Origin: Amycolatopsis acidiphila
GTDB lineage: Bacteria > Actinomycetota > Actinomycetes > Mycobacteriales > Pseudonocardiaceae
Reading direction: 5' to 3'
Assembly (NCBI RefSeq): GCF_021391495.1
Contig: NZ_CP090063.1
Span: forward strand, 3,472,001-3,536,000
Length of the DNA stretch: 64,000 nucleotides
Made by a program: the position numbers and the translations under genes. The notes beneath the pieces are model-generated. The model ran no database searches. It was not told where the DNA came from and saw nothing but the letters and a program-made list of their open reading frames with translations. Shown one piece after another: positions 25,304 through 33,994 of this stretch (within the stretch, counting starts at the first letter, position 1; every line of letters starts with the position of its first letter).

Positions 25304-26620
25304 ATGACGACGAGGACCCTGATCACCGGTGGCATCGTCTTCAGCGTCGATCCGGAGATCGGCACCCTGCCCCGGGGCGACGTGCTGATCGAGGACGGCG
25401 TCATCCGCGCCGTGGCCCACGAGATACCGGTGACCGACGCCCGGATCGTCGACGCGGCCAACCGGATCGTGCTGCCCGGCCTGGTCGACACCCACCGCCA
25501 CCTCTGGCAGGCCGCCGTCCGGCAGATCGCCGCCGACTGGACGCTCGGGCAGTACGTCGAGCAGATGCTGCTCCAGCTCGGCCCCCGGTTCACCCCGGAC
25601 GACGTGTACGTCGCCGACCTGCTCGGCGCGATCGAAGCGCTGGACTCCGGCATCACAACGATCATGGACTGGTCCCACATCGTGCGCACGCCCGAGCACG
25701 CCGACGAGGCGGTGCGCGGGCTGGCCGAGTCCGGGATCCGGGCCGTGTTCGGCTACGGCAACCCCTGGTCCCCGCAAGCGGACTGGTACCGCGCCGACGT
25801 CGTCCGGGTGGCCGAACGCTACTTCTCGGCGAAGGACTCGCTGCTGACCTTCGCGATCGCCAGCCTCGGCCCGGAGTTCGGCCCTGTCGAAGAAGCACTG
25901 ATCGACCTCGAACTGGCCCGGGAGCTGGACGTCCGTTTGTCCACGCACGTCGGGGTGGGGCTGCTGGGGCAGGTCCGTTCGGTCACCGACCTGCACCGCC
26001 GCGGGCTGCTGGGTCCCGATCTCGTCTACGTGCACTGCAACACCTGCACGGACGAGGAACTGAAGATGATCGCCGACTCCGGCGGGCACGTCTCGCTCTC
26101 CCCCCGGGTGGAGATGCAGATGGGGCACGGCTACCCGGCGACCGGCCGGGTACGCGCGGCCGGGCTGGAACCGAGCCTGAGCGTGGACGTCGTGTCCGGC
26201 GTCGGCGGCAGCCTGTTCGCCGAGATGCGCGGGACGCTCGAGGCCGAGCGGGGCTGGCAGAACCACCTCGCGCTGAGCCGGGGCGAGACCCTGCCGGAGC
26301 TGACGATCACGGCGGCGGACGTCGTCCGGATGGCCACGATCGAAGGTGCCCGCGCGCTCGGGCTCGACGACCGGATCGGCTCGATCACCCCGGGCAAGCA
26401 GGCCGACCTCGTCCTGCTGGATGTCGAGCTGCCGAACCTGTTCCTGGTGAACCACCTGCCCGCCGCCGTCACGCTGGCCGACAGCCAGAACGTGGAAGCG
26501 GTGTTCGTGGCAGGCGAGCAGGTGAAGGCGGGCGGCCGGATGCTGCGCCACGACCTGCCCGCGCTGCGCGAGCGTGTCCGTTCCTCCCGGGACGGCTTGC
26601 TGAAGAACTGGTCTCTGTAA
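25304..26620 (+). CDS. Amidohydrolase (AtzA/TrzN-type cytosine-deaminase-like superfamily)
   Basis: 438 residues from ATG 25304; GTG 25295, overlapping the preceding stop as GTGA, is an alternative. The first metal motif is H64-x-H66 in PGLVDTHRHLWQ. A later histidine lies in RLSTHVGVG, another in YVHCNTCTDEEL, and a catalytic-type aspartate in SVDVVSG. MATIEGARALGLDDRIGSITPGKQADLVLLD is typical of the C-terminal beta-sandwich return. The family removes amino or chloro groups, or opens amide rings, on N-heterocycles and guanidino compounds. Two amidohydrolases in one operon suggest that the substrate carries a C-N bond to be hydrolysed. Confidence 0.88.
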   Translation: MTTRTLITGGIVFSVDPEIGTLPRGDVLIEDGVIRAVAHEIPVTDARIVDAANRIVLPGLVDTHRHLWQAAVRQIAADWTLGQYVEQMLLQLGPRFTPDDVYVADLLGAIEALDSGITTIMDWSHIVRTPEHADEAVRGLAESGIRAVFGYGNPWSPQADWYRADVVRVAERYFSAKDSLLTFAIASLGPEFGPVEEALIDLELARELDVRLSTHVGVGLLGQVRSVTDLHRRGLLGPDLVYVHCNTCTDEELKMIADSGGHVSLSPRVEMQMGHGYPATGRVRAAGLEPSLSVDVVSGVGGSLFAEMRGTLEAERGWQNHLALSRGETLPELTITAADVVRMATIEGARALGLDDRIGSITPGKQADLVLLDVELPNLFLVNHLPAAVTLADSQNVEAVFVAGEQVKAGGRMLRHDLPALRERVRSSRDGLLKNWSL

Positions 26621-26633
26621 GAAAGAAGGTCAC

Positions 26634-28247
26634 GTGGCTGACTCGACGAAGAGCGCCGCCGACGAGCTCTACGTCAACGGCCGGATCTGGACGGGCCGGG
26701 CACCGGAGGTCACCGCGCTCGCCGTGCGCGACGGGCGGGTGGCCGCCTGCGGTGCGGAGGCGATGGAGTGTGCCGGGCCCGGCACCCGGGTGGTCGACCT
26801 GCAGGGCCGCCGGGTGATCCCAGGCCTCGTCGACGGGCACCTGCACGCCGCCCGTGCCGGCGCGACCTGGACGGCCGAACTGCACTGGACCGGGCTGCCC
26901 GACGTGCCGAGCGCGCTCGCCACCATCAAGGCCGCCGCGCGGGACCGGCCCGTGGGGGAGTGGATCAGGGCGATCGGCGGCTGGCATCCCTGCCAGTTCA
27001 CCGAGTCGCGCGAACCCACCCGCGCGGAGCTGGACGCGGTCGCCCCCGGCCATCCCGTGTACGTGCAGGCTCTCTACGAGGTCGCCGTACTCAACTCGGC
27101 CGGACTGCGGGCGACCGGCCTGGACCGGCTGTCCGGCAACCCGCCGGGAGGCTGGGTGGAACGTGCACCGGTCACCGGCGAACCGACCGGGCGGGTGCAC
27201 GGGATGGGCGCCTTCACCCATTGCCTCGACGCGATGGCGGTGCCAGGACCCGACGAGCAGCTGCGCTCCACCGCCGCGATGTTCGCCGACCTGCACGCGG
27301 CCGGTCTCACGGGAATCGTGGACGCGGGCGGTTTCGGGATGGCTCCCGAACGGTACGACCCGCTGTTCACGCTGTGGCGCCGCGGCGAGCTGTCGATGCG
27401 GGCACGGCTGTTCCTCTCCGCGGTCGACCCCGGGCGGGAACAGGCACAGCTCGACGGCTGGCTGCGGCACGCGCACTCCCGGTTCGGGGACGGGATGCTG
27501 CAGGTGCTCGGCATCGGCGAAGTGGTCCACTTCGGCTGCCACGACTTCGAGGGCCTGGAGGAGTTCCGGATCAGCGAGGCGGCCGCGGCCCAGCTGTACG
27601 ACATCAGCTACGCGACCGCGGCCCGGGGCTGGCCGATGAACATCCACGCCGTCCTGGACTCCTCGATCGACGTGATCCTGGACTGCTGGGAGGCGGTCGA
27701 CCGGCTCGTTCCGTTGCGCGGGTTGCGGTTCACCCTGTCGCATGCGGACCGGATCGGTGCCCGGAACCTCCGGCGGCTCAAGGCGCTGGGTGCCGGGATC
27801 GTCCTCGACGACCACCAGGTGTTCAAGGCGGCGGCCTCGGAAGCGGCGTGGGGCCCGGGATCGATGGAGACGGTCCCGCCGGTAGCCGACATCCTCGCTG
27901 AAGGGATCCCGGTCGCCGCGGGGACGGATGCGAGCCGTGCTTCGTCGTACAGTCCCTGGCTTTCGCTGTGGTGGCTGGTGACCGGCACCTCCCTCGACGG
28001 CGCCCAGCGCCGGTCCGCGCGGCAGCTGTTCACCCGCGAGCGCGCGCTGGAGGCCTACACCGCCGGGAGCGCATGGCTGAGCTTCGAGGAGGCGACCCGG
28101 GGGCATCTCCGCCGCGGGGCGAGAGCGGACTTCGCCGTTCTGAGCGACGACTACTTCACGGTGTCGGCCGAGCGGATTCCCTCGATCTCGGCGGAGCTCA
28201 CCGTCGTCGGCGGCAAGGTCGTGCACTCGACCGGCGCGGTGGGGTGA
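26634..28247 (+). CDS. Amidohydrolase, YtcJ-like (amidohydrolase 3)
   Basis: 537 residues from GTG 26634, 13 bases after the previous gene and preceded by AGAAAGAAGG. It has the YtcJ/N-substituted formamide deformylase layout: VNGRIWTGRAPEVTALAVRDGRV, metal motif PGLVDGHLHAARAG, inserted domain (GWHPCQFTESREPTRAELDAVAPGHPVYVQALYEVAVLNSAGL), NIHAVLDSSIDVILD, TLSHADRI, AAGTDASRASSYSPWLSLWW, and RARADF-like GARADFAVLSDDY. These enzymes hydrolyse N-acyl or formamide bonds. It is the last gene of the LacI-controlled operon and is followed by two strong hairpins. Substrate unknown. Confidence 0.88.
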   Translation: MADSTKSAADELYVNGRIWTGRAPEVTALAVRDGRVAACGAEAMECAGPGTRVVDLQGRRVIPGLVDGHLHAARAGATWTAELHWTGLPDVPSALATIKAAARDRPVGEWIRAIGGWHPCQFTESREPTRAELDAVAPGHPVYVQALYEVAVLNSAGLRATGLDRLSGNPPGGWVERAPVTGEPTGRVHGMGAFTHCLDAMAVPGPDEQLRSTAAMFADLHAAGLTGIVDAGGFGMAPERYDPLFTLWRRGELSMRARLFLSAVDPGREQAQLDGWLRHAHSRFGDGMLQVLGIGEVVHFGCHDFEGLEEFRISEAAAAQLYDISYATAARGWPMNIHAVLDSSIDVILDCWEAVDRLVPLRGLRFTLSHADRIGARNLRRLKALGAGIVLDDHQVFKAAASEAAWGPGSMETVPPVADILAEGIPVAAGTDASRASSYSPWLSLWWLVTGTSLDGAQRRSARQLFTRERALEAYTAGSAWLSFEEATRGHLRRGARADFAVLSDDYFTVSAERIPSISAELTVVGGKVVHSTGAVG

Positions 28248-28336
28248 ACGCCTGGCGGCGGTCGGGCTTCGGCCGGTGCCGGCCGGGATGCCGTGCCCGG
28301 ATCCCGGCTCTGCCCCTCCGGCTTCGCCGCCTGCCA

Positions 28337-28419
28337 CGGCACGGGTGATGGACAGCACCCGTGCCGCGCGGGCCAAGGAAGCTCGAGGTCGCCGATGCCC
28401 GGCCTGCCCGGGCATCGGC
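28337..28419 (+). terminator. Tandem hairpin terminators after the five-gene operon
   Basis: The first hairpin is CGGCACGGGTG (28337-28347) paired with CACCCGTGCCG (28356-28366), with an 8-base loop. The second is GCCGATGCCCG (28391-28401) paired with CGGGCATCGGC (28409-28419), with a 7-base loop. Both stems are perfect and lie 90-170 bases past the last operon gene. Neither has a T-tract, as is common for actinobacterial terminators. Confidence 0.65.
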
Positions 28420-28852
28420 ACGTTCGGCGTGCGATCTCGCGGTAGGCGCCTCTCGCCGCGCTTGCCCACCTCAGCGTGGGGTCACGATGTTCGACTTCGC
28501 CGTAGTCCACGCTCGGGCCGATGCTCGATTCAGTGCCCTGTTGGTCGACAACCTCCGTCCCTGCCTTCCAGAAACGATGCCCCGCACGCCGCGGCATCTC
28601 GATCCGTCTCGTAGAAGTTGTCGGGCGGCTTGTGCACACCGTCGTCGGCCGGCGCGAAGGCCGGTGTGCTGCCGCGGCAGCTCGAGGCCTTCCGCACGCG
28701 ACGTTCCGCCAGAACCGGCGGTGTTCGAGGGATCGAAACCATGGTCAAAATCGGCTATCGTCTGGCCATCGAAGCGTCGAATTTAGACAATGTAGATGCC
28801 TCGGCGCGATTCTCCGCAGGCCCGGTGCCGTTCGACGAAGAAGGGAACCGAA
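28420..28852. other. Non-coding or degraded region
   Basis: Together with the hairpin stretch just before it, about 600 bases lie between the operon end and the SDR remnant without a recognisable gene. Several short open frames exist on both strands, but none has family motifs or a ribosome site, and base composition is more mixed than in the genes around it (for example GAATTTAGACAATGTAGATG near 28779-28798). It may be decayed coding sequence plus the old promoter of the SDR remnant. Confidence 0.4.
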
Positions 28853-29250
28853 ATGGGACGTGTCGAGGGAAAGGTCATCCTGATCACCGGCGTCGGTCGC
28901 GGCCAGGGCGCGCGCATGCCCTCCGCCTGGCCGAGTTCGCCAAGCGGTCGGTGGCCTCGTTCGTGAACGACCTGGCGGTGGTGCTCGCGCGACGCCGGAT
29001 CCGCGCCAACGCGATCCACCCGGCCAACTGCAACACCGCCATGCTCAACAGCGACATCATGTACCGGCAGTTCCGGCCCGACCTGGAGAACCCCACGCGG
29101 GAGGACGCGCTCGCCGCGTTCGCGGCGATGAACGCGATGCCGGTCGGGTTCGTGGAGCCGGAGGACATCGCCTCGGCCGCGCTCTTCCTCGTCCCGGACG
29201 AGCCCCGTTACGTCACCGGTGTGCAGCTACGGGTCGATGCGGGGGCCTAG
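28853..29250 (+). pseudogene. Mycofactocin-coupled-type SDR with internal deletion and frameshift
   Basis: The start is intact: AAGGGA ribosome site, ATG 28853, then MGRVEGKVILITGVGRGQGA with the SDR cofactor loop. The frame then shifts near 28913. The other frame continues RAHALRLAEFAKRSVASFVNDLAVVLARRRIRANAIHP, TREDALAAFAAMNAMPV, VEPEDIASAALFLV and YVTGVQLRVDAGA, the C-terminal part of the same family. About 130 residues, including the catalytic Ser-Tyr-Lys region, are missing between RLAE and FAKRS. The opening and the FRPDLENPTRED segment are typical of SDRs associated with mycofactocin (TIGR03971-type, by recall). It is inactive as an enzyme. Confidence 0.8.
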
Positions 29251-29322
29251 GTCAAGGGGCGCCCCCGGCAACCGGCGTTCTGAGCACGACTCACATTTCG
29301 AGAGGCGAGGAGGACCGGCCCC

Positions 29323-30555
29323 ATGCACCGACCGATGGAGGGCGTACGGATTCTGGAGGTCGCCCAGTTCACTTTCGTACCGGCGGCGGGCGCCGTACTG
29401 GCGGACTGGGGTGCCGACGTGATCAAGGTCGAGCACGCGGAGCACGGTGACGCGCAACGCGGTCTCGTGCGCCTGCTCGGTCTCGACGCGGCAGGCAAGG
29501 GCAGCTCGTTCTTCCCCATCATGGAGGGGCCCAACCGGGGCAAGCGCAGCATCGGCCTGGCGCTCGAGACCCCGGGCGCCCGCAAGGTGCTCGAAGAGCT
29601 GATCCGCACCAGCGACGTGTTCTTGACGAACTTCCTGCCGACCGCACGGCGGAAGCTGGGCATCGAGGTCGAGGACGTGCGTGCGGTCAACCCGGACATC
29701 ATCTACGTCCGGGGCTCGGGCTTCGGGTCCCGCGGTCCGGACGCGGACAAGGGAGGTTACGACAGCACGGCCTTCTGGGCCAGGGGTGGCAGTGCCGCCG
29801 GTGTCACCCCGCCGGCGTCGGAGACGATGATGCGCATGCCCGCCGGCGCGTACGGCGACTCCATGGGCGGGATGACGATCGCCAGCGGCATCGCGGCGGC
29901 GTTGTACTCGCGCAAGGTCACCGGGGAGCCGTCGTTGATCGACGTTTCGCTGCTCGGTGTCGGGGCGTGGGCGACGCAGTTCTCGGTGAACCTCGCGCTG
30001 CTGGCGGACGGGCCCCTGCCGGTCGCGCAGGCGCCGAAACACGGATCGCGGACGAACCCGCTCGTGGGCGCCTACCGCACGTCGGACGACCGGTGGCTCG
30101 AGCTGTGCATGCTCCAGCCCGGCCGGTACTGGCCGGAGTTCTGCCGGATCGCCGGCCGGGAGGAGCTGGTCGCCGACGAGCGGTTCGACAGCACCGAGAA
30201 GCTGATGGCGAACGCGGCTGAGGCCGCCGAGCTGGTCGCCGGGATCATCGCAGGCCGTCCGTTCGAGGAATGGCTGGAGCTGCTGGGCAGCGGCGCCGGT
30301 CAGTGGGCGGCGGTGCAGAACGCCTGGGAGGTCGGGCAGGATCCCGCCCTCCGCGCCACCGGCATGATCGCCTCGGTCGTCGACGCCGAGGGCAAGGATC
30401 GCGAGCTGGTGGCCAACCCGGTCCAGTTCGACGAGACGCCGGTGCGGCTCACCCGGGCCCCGCAGTTCGCCGAGCACACCGACGACATCCTGCGGGAGCT
30501 GGGGCTTTCCGACGACGAGCTGATCCAGCTCAAGATCGAAGGCGCGGTGACCTGA
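29323..30555 (+). CDS. CaiB/BaiF (family III) CoA-transferase
   Basis: 410 residues. The family opening is MEGVRILEVAQFTFVPAAGAVLADWGADVIKVEH; NRGKRSIGLAL, the catalytic-aspartate region AGAYGDSMGGMTIASGIAAALYSRKVTGE, and the C-terminal small domain with a GAYRTSDDRWLELCMLQPGRYW stretch follow. Family III enzymes move CoA between carboxylic acids in catabolism. It directly follows the broken SDR gene (72 bases) and once may have formed an operon with it. The ribosome site GAGGCGAGGAGG is about 12 bases upstream of ATG 29323. Acceptor acid unknown. Confidence 0.92.
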   Translation: MHRPMEGVRILEVAQFTFVPAAGAVLADWGADVIKVEHAEHGDAQRGLVRLLGLDAAGKGSSFFPIMEGPNRGKRSIGLALETPGARKVLEELIRTSDVFLTNFLPTARRKLGIEVEDVRAVNPDIIYVRGSGFGSRGPDADKGGYDSTAFWARGGSAAGVTPPASETMMRMPAGAYGDSMGGMTIASGIAAALYSRKVTGEPSLIDVSLLGVGAWATQFSVNLALLADGPLPVAQAPKHGSRTNPLVGAYRTSDDRWLELCMLQPGRYWPEFCRIAGREELVADERFDSTEKLMANAAEAAELVAGIIAGRPFEEWLELLGSGAGQWAAVQNAWEVGQDPALRATGMIASVVDAEGKDRELVANPVQFDETPVRLTRAPQFAEHTDDILRELGLSDDELIQLKIEGAVT

Positions 30556-30709
30556 TGACGCGGGTCGCGGCACCGCACGTGAGCGGCGCCGAGCTGTGAT
30601 CGTGCCGACGGAACCGGATCCGCCGTACAAGTGATCCCGGTCATGCCGGACCCGCCGGAGCACACCACGTGGCGCCGGTTGCTCGGCGGCAGCGTGGCGC
30701 TCCCCAGGA

Positions 30710-31312
30710 TCATCTCGTGTCGAAACCCTCCGCGAGCAGCGTGAGCATGGCGTCGACGGACTTGGCCAGGGAGGGCCTGTCCGCCGATGATGAGGCGTCC
30801 AGCCACCGCTGCACGGCGACGCGGAGGCACGCCAGCACCGCGGCGGCGAGCGTGGCCGGGTAGGGATCGGTGTCGGTGTCGGTGTTCATCCGGCCGGCCA
30901 CGGCCTCGGCGAGTTGCTGCTCGTAAGCCGCGAAGGCGGCCAGTTGGTGGGGCAGGAGCGCGGGGATGCGGCGCAACGCGCGTCGCTGGTTCGCTTGTGT
31001 CCTGTCGATGTGGGCGGGCAGGACCTCGGTGATCGCCGCGTGCAGGGCCGTCAGCACCGGTTCGCCGGTGGGGCGTCGTGCGAACGCGGCGACCAGGGCT
31101 TCGGCGGTCGCGGCGTCCCCGGCGACCACGGCGTCTTCCTTGCCGGAGAAGTAGTTGAAGAAGGTGCGCAGGGAGACGCCGGCCTCGTGGGTGATCTGCT
31201 CGACGGTCACCTGGTCGAAACCTTTCTCGACGCACAGCCGCAACGCCGCGTCGGCGAGGGCGCGTCGCGTCGCGAGCTTCTTCTGCTCGCGCCGTCCGAG
31301 GTCGTCGGTCAT
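30710..31312 (-). CDS. TetR/AcrR family transcriptional regulator of the adjacent MFS gene
   Basis: About 200 residues from ATG 31312; an in-frame start at 31321 adds three residues. The TetR HTH is plain: RREQKKLATRRALADAALRLCVEKGFDQVTVEQITHEAGVSLRTFFNYFSGKEDAVVAGD, residues about 6-65. The C-terminal helical ligand domain includes LHAAITEVLPAHIDRTQANQRRALRRIPALL. It is divergent from the MFS exporter gene, with a 15-bp perfect palindrome over the MFS promoter between them. This is the standard arrangement of a drug-responsive repressor with its efflux pump. Confidence 0.92.
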   Translation of the reverse strand: MTDDLGRREQKKLATRRALADAALRLCVEKGFDQVTVEQITHEAGVSLRTFFNYFSGKEDAVVAGDAATAEALVAAFARRPTGEPVLTALHAAITEVLPAHIDRTQANQRRALRRIPALLPHQLAAFAAYEQQLAEAVAGRMNTDTDTDPYPATLAAAVLACLRVAVQRWLDASSSADRPSLAKSVDAMLTLLAEGFDTR

Positions 31313-31349
31313 GCCCACCAACTTAGGCCGTACCCGTGGCGGAAAATTT

Positions 31350-31379
31350 TTGCACGACGTGCAAGTTTTGCGCTACAGT
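31350..31379 (+). promoter_or_regulatory. TetR operator overlapping the MFS promoter
   Basis: TTGCACG-A-CGTGCAA (31350-31364) is a perfect 15-bp palindrome. Its first six bases TTGCAC can serve as the -35 box of a promoter with -10 TACAGT (31374-31379) at 18-base spacing, so repressor binding would block RNA polymerase. It lies 38 bases from the TetR start and about 80 from the MFS start. Confidence 0.7.
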
Positions 31380-31458
31380 GCTTTTCGGGGACGAACGTGC
31401 ATGGATCCCCCGAGCGCGACATTCCCGGCTGCACACCACTGCCTGCGAGGACCTGCCC

Positions 31459-33855
31459 ATGACGACTGTTTCCGAAGCCTTCGAGCCCGCCGCCGATGCC
31501 GCGGGGACGCCGCCCGCCGGCAGGCGGCAGGTGCTCGAGGCGCTGTCCGGACTGCTGGCCGCGCTGTTCGTCGCGATCCTGTCCAGCACGATCGTGTCGA
31601 ACGCGCTGCCGCGCATCATCGGCGAGCTCGGCGGCACTCAGGCCCAGTACACCTGGGTGGTCACCGCGTCGCTGCTGTCGATGACGGCGTCCACGCCGAT
31701 CTGGGGCAAGCTGGCCGACCTGTTCAGCAAGAAGCTGCTGGTCCAGCTCGCGATCATCATCTTCATCGCCGGGTCGGTGCTGTGCGGGACCACTCAGTCG
31801 ACGACGATGCTGATCGTGTTCCGGGTGCTGCAGGGCCTCGGCATGGGCGGGTTGCAGGCGCTGGCCCAGGTGGTCATCGCGGCGATCATCCCGCCGCGGG
31901 AACGGGGCCGCTACAGCGGATATCTCGGCGCCATCATGGCCGTCGCGGTGGTCGGGGGACCGTTGATCGGCGGTGTCGTCGTGGACACCTCGTGGCTGGG
32001 CTGGCGGTGGTGCTTCTTCATCACCGTGCCGTTCGCGGCGATCGCGCTGGTGGTGCTGCAGCGGACGCTGTCGGTGCCCACGATCAAGCGTGAGGTGCAC
32101 ATCGACTACCTCGGTGCGGTGCTCATCGCGGGCGGTGTGTCGGCGCTGCTGGTGTGGACCTCGCTGGCGGGCAAGAACTTCGCGTGGGTCTCGTGGTCGT
32201 CGCTGGCCTGGGCCGGTGCCGGTGTGGTGGCGCTCGCGCTCGCGGTGCTGGTGGAGTCGCGGGCGGCGGAGCCGGTCGTGCCGTTGCGGCTGTTCCGGGA
32301 GCGGACCGTCACGCTGGCGACGGTCGCCGGGCTGTTCGTCGGGGTCGCGATGTTCGGTTCGACGGTGTTCTTGAGCCAGTTCTTCCAGCTCGCCCGCGGC
32401 GCTTCGGCCACGGAGGCGGGTCTGCTCTCGCTGCCGTTGATCGGCGCGATGTTCGTGTCCTCCGCCGTGGCGGGGCAGCTGATCAGCAAGTACGGCAAGT
32501 GGAAGCGGTTTCTCGTGCTGGGTGGCGTGCTGCTCACCGCGGGCCTGGCGCTGGAGGCCGGTTTCGTCAGCGCCACCGCAGTGTATTGGCAGCTGGCCGT
32601 GTTCATGGCCCTGGTCGGGCTCGGCGTGGGCATGACACAGCAGAACCTGGTGCTCGCGGTGCAGAACACGGTCGCCCTGCGGGACATGGGGGCGGCGAGT
32701 TCGACGGTTGCCTTCTTCCGTTCGCTGGGCGGTGCCGTCGGGGTCGCCGGGCTGGGCGCGGTGCTGAGCACCAGCGTCACGGACAACATCACCTCCGGGC
32801 TGGCCGCGCTGGGAATCGACCCCAGCGCCACGTCGTCCTCCGGTGGGCAGATCCCGCAGCTGTCTAGCCTTCCCGGCCCGATCCGCGCGGTCGTCGAAGC
32901 CGCTTACGGCGACGCGACGGCGCACGTGTTCCTCTTCGCCGCCCCACTGGCCGCGGTCGCGCTGATCGCGATCCTGTTCCTGCGCGAGGTCCCGCTGCGC
33001 CACACCATCGACCTGGAACCAGCGGGGTCCGCGGTGGCCGCCGCCCCGGAACGGGCCATCGCCCCGGAACGGGCCATCGCGCCGGGCGAGCTCCGCGGCC
33101 GGTTGCGCACCGCCGACGGGTCGGGGCTCGTCGGCGCCATGGTCACCGTGACCACTGTGGACGGCAGGCAGGTCGGGCGGGCCAGGGCAGGCGAGAGCGG
33201 CGGCTACGCGATCGAGGCGCTGTCGCCGGGCACCTACACGGTGATCATCACGGCGCCCGGGTTCCGGCCGGCCGCGGCGACGGTGACCGTGAACGGCACC
33301 GGCGCGGCCCGAGATTTCGTCGTGACCAGCGACGGCGTCGTGACCGGCACCGTCCGCGGCTCCGATGGCCAGGCCGTGGCCGGCGCGACCGTGGTGGCCA
33401 CCGACACGGCAGGGCAGGTGGTCGGCCGGACCAGCACCGCCGGCAACGGCGAGTTCCAGCTCACCGGCCTGCCCTCCGGCGAGATCATCGTGACCGCCGA
33501 CCTCGCCGGCCACCGTCCGGGCACCGCCGCGGTGCGGCTCGGCGGTGAGCCCGTGGTCGCGGACATCCTCGTGGAGGCCACCGGCGTGTTGTGCGGCATC
33601 GTCGCGGGGCCGGACGGGCTGGGCCTGGCCGACGCGACCGTCACGGTCGCCGACGCTCAGGGCTCTCCGGTCGGGACAGCGGTCAGCGGCCCGGACGGCC
33701 GATACCAGCTGAGCGGGCTCCCGCCGGGGGAGTACACCGTCGTGACGAGCCTGTACGAGCCCAGTACGAACCAGGTCGAGCTCACCTCCGCGCAGCCCGC
33801 CACAGTGGACCTGCAGCTCCCGCTCATCCGCCACCGGGTGGCGGGACCCGCCTGA
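31459..33855 (+). CDS. MFS transporter (DHA2, 14-TM) fused to three carboxypeptidase-regulatory-like domains
   Basis: 798 residues from ATG 31459. Residues about 20-515 form a 14-helix drug:H+ antiporter: SGLLAALFVAILSSTIVSNALPRI, WGKLADLFSKK, the motif C-like GGPLIGG, FRSLGGAVGVAGLGAVLS. Typical EmrB/QacA-type pumps end there. Here a linker with a duplicated PERAIA unit leads to three beta-sandwich repeats at about 541-620, 625-703 and 709-788. Each has the pattern G-x-V-x-G-x-DG-x-x-x-x-A-x-V-x-V and ends with a L-x-x-G-x-Y/I-x-V strand, as in carboxypeptidase-regulatory-like or Cna-B-like domains. Which side of the membrane they face is not certain; an even helix number would put them inside. 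Confidence 0.88.
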   Translation: MTTVSEAFEPAADAAGTPPAGRRQVLEALSGLLAALFVAILSSTIVSNALPRIIGELGGTQAQYTWVVTASLLSMTASTPIWGKLADLFSKKLLVQLAIIIFIAGSVLCGTTQSTTMLIVFRVLQGLGMGGLQALAQVVIAAIIPPRERGRYSGYLGAIMAVAVVGGPLIGGVVVDTSWLGWRWCFFITVPFAAIALVVLQRTLSVPTIKREVHIDYLGAVLIAGGVSALLVWTSLAGKNFAWVSWSSLAWAGAGVVALALAVLVESRAAEPVVPLRLFRERTVTLATVAGLFVGVAMFGSTVFLSQFFQLARGASATEAGLLSLPLIGAMFVSSAVAGQLISKYGKWKRFLVLGGVLLTAGLALEAGFVSATAVYWQLAVFMALVGLGVGMTQQNLVLAVQNTVALRDMGAASSTVAFFRSLGGAVGVAGLGAVLSTSVTDNITSGLAALGIDPSATSSSGGQIPQLSSLPGPIRAVVEAAYGDATAHVFLFAAPLAAVALIAILFLREVPLRHTIDLEPAGSAVAAAPERAIAPERAIAPGELRGRLRTADGSGLVGAMVTVTTVDGRQVGRARAGESGGYAIEALSPGTYTVIITAPGFRPAAATVTVNGTGAARDFVVTSDGVVTGTVRGSDGQAVAGATVVATDTAGQVVGRTSTAGNGEFQLTGLPSGEIIVTADLAGHRPGTAAVRLGGEPVVADILVEATGVLCGIVAGPDGLGLADATVTVADAQGSPVGTAVSGPDGRYQLSGLPPGEYTVVTSLYEPSTNQVELTSAQPATVDLQLPLIRHRVAGPA
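33043..33078 (+). repeat. 18-bp tandem duplication inside the MFS linker
   Basis: GCCCCGGAACGGGCCATC occurs twice in direct succession (33043-33060 and 33061-33078), encoding APERAI twice. It keeps the frame and marks the linker between the membrane part and the beta-sandwich repeats, a likely site of slippage length variation. Confidence 0.9.
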
Positions 33856-33886
33856 ACCGGCGGCGCACGCCGTTGAGCCCCTGACG

Positions 33887-33915
33887 TTGACAGTGGTGTC
33901 ACCTCTTCGTAGGTT
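33887..33915 (+). promoter_or_regulatory. Promoter and TGACA-N4-TGTCA operator upstream of the BVMO gene
   Basis: -35 TTGACA (33887-33892), 17-base spacer, -10 TAGGTT (33910-33915). The inverted repeat TGACA-GTGG-TGTCA (33888-33901) overlaps the -35 box. The same TGACA-N4-TGTCA geometry recurs at 62320-62333. The BVMO start is about 80 bases downstream. Confidence 0.65.
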
Positions 33916-33994
33916 TCAAGGCAAGGATATGCGCCTCTACGAGGATGGCGGTGCCGGTGAGAACTGACACGCTGTACACGATCGGCTCGCGGGC

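Noticed and set aside
28151..28639. Minus-strand frame of 162 codons after the amidohydrolase operon
   Set aside because: It overlaps the end of the amidohydrolase gene and both terminator hairpins, and shows no recognisable domain.
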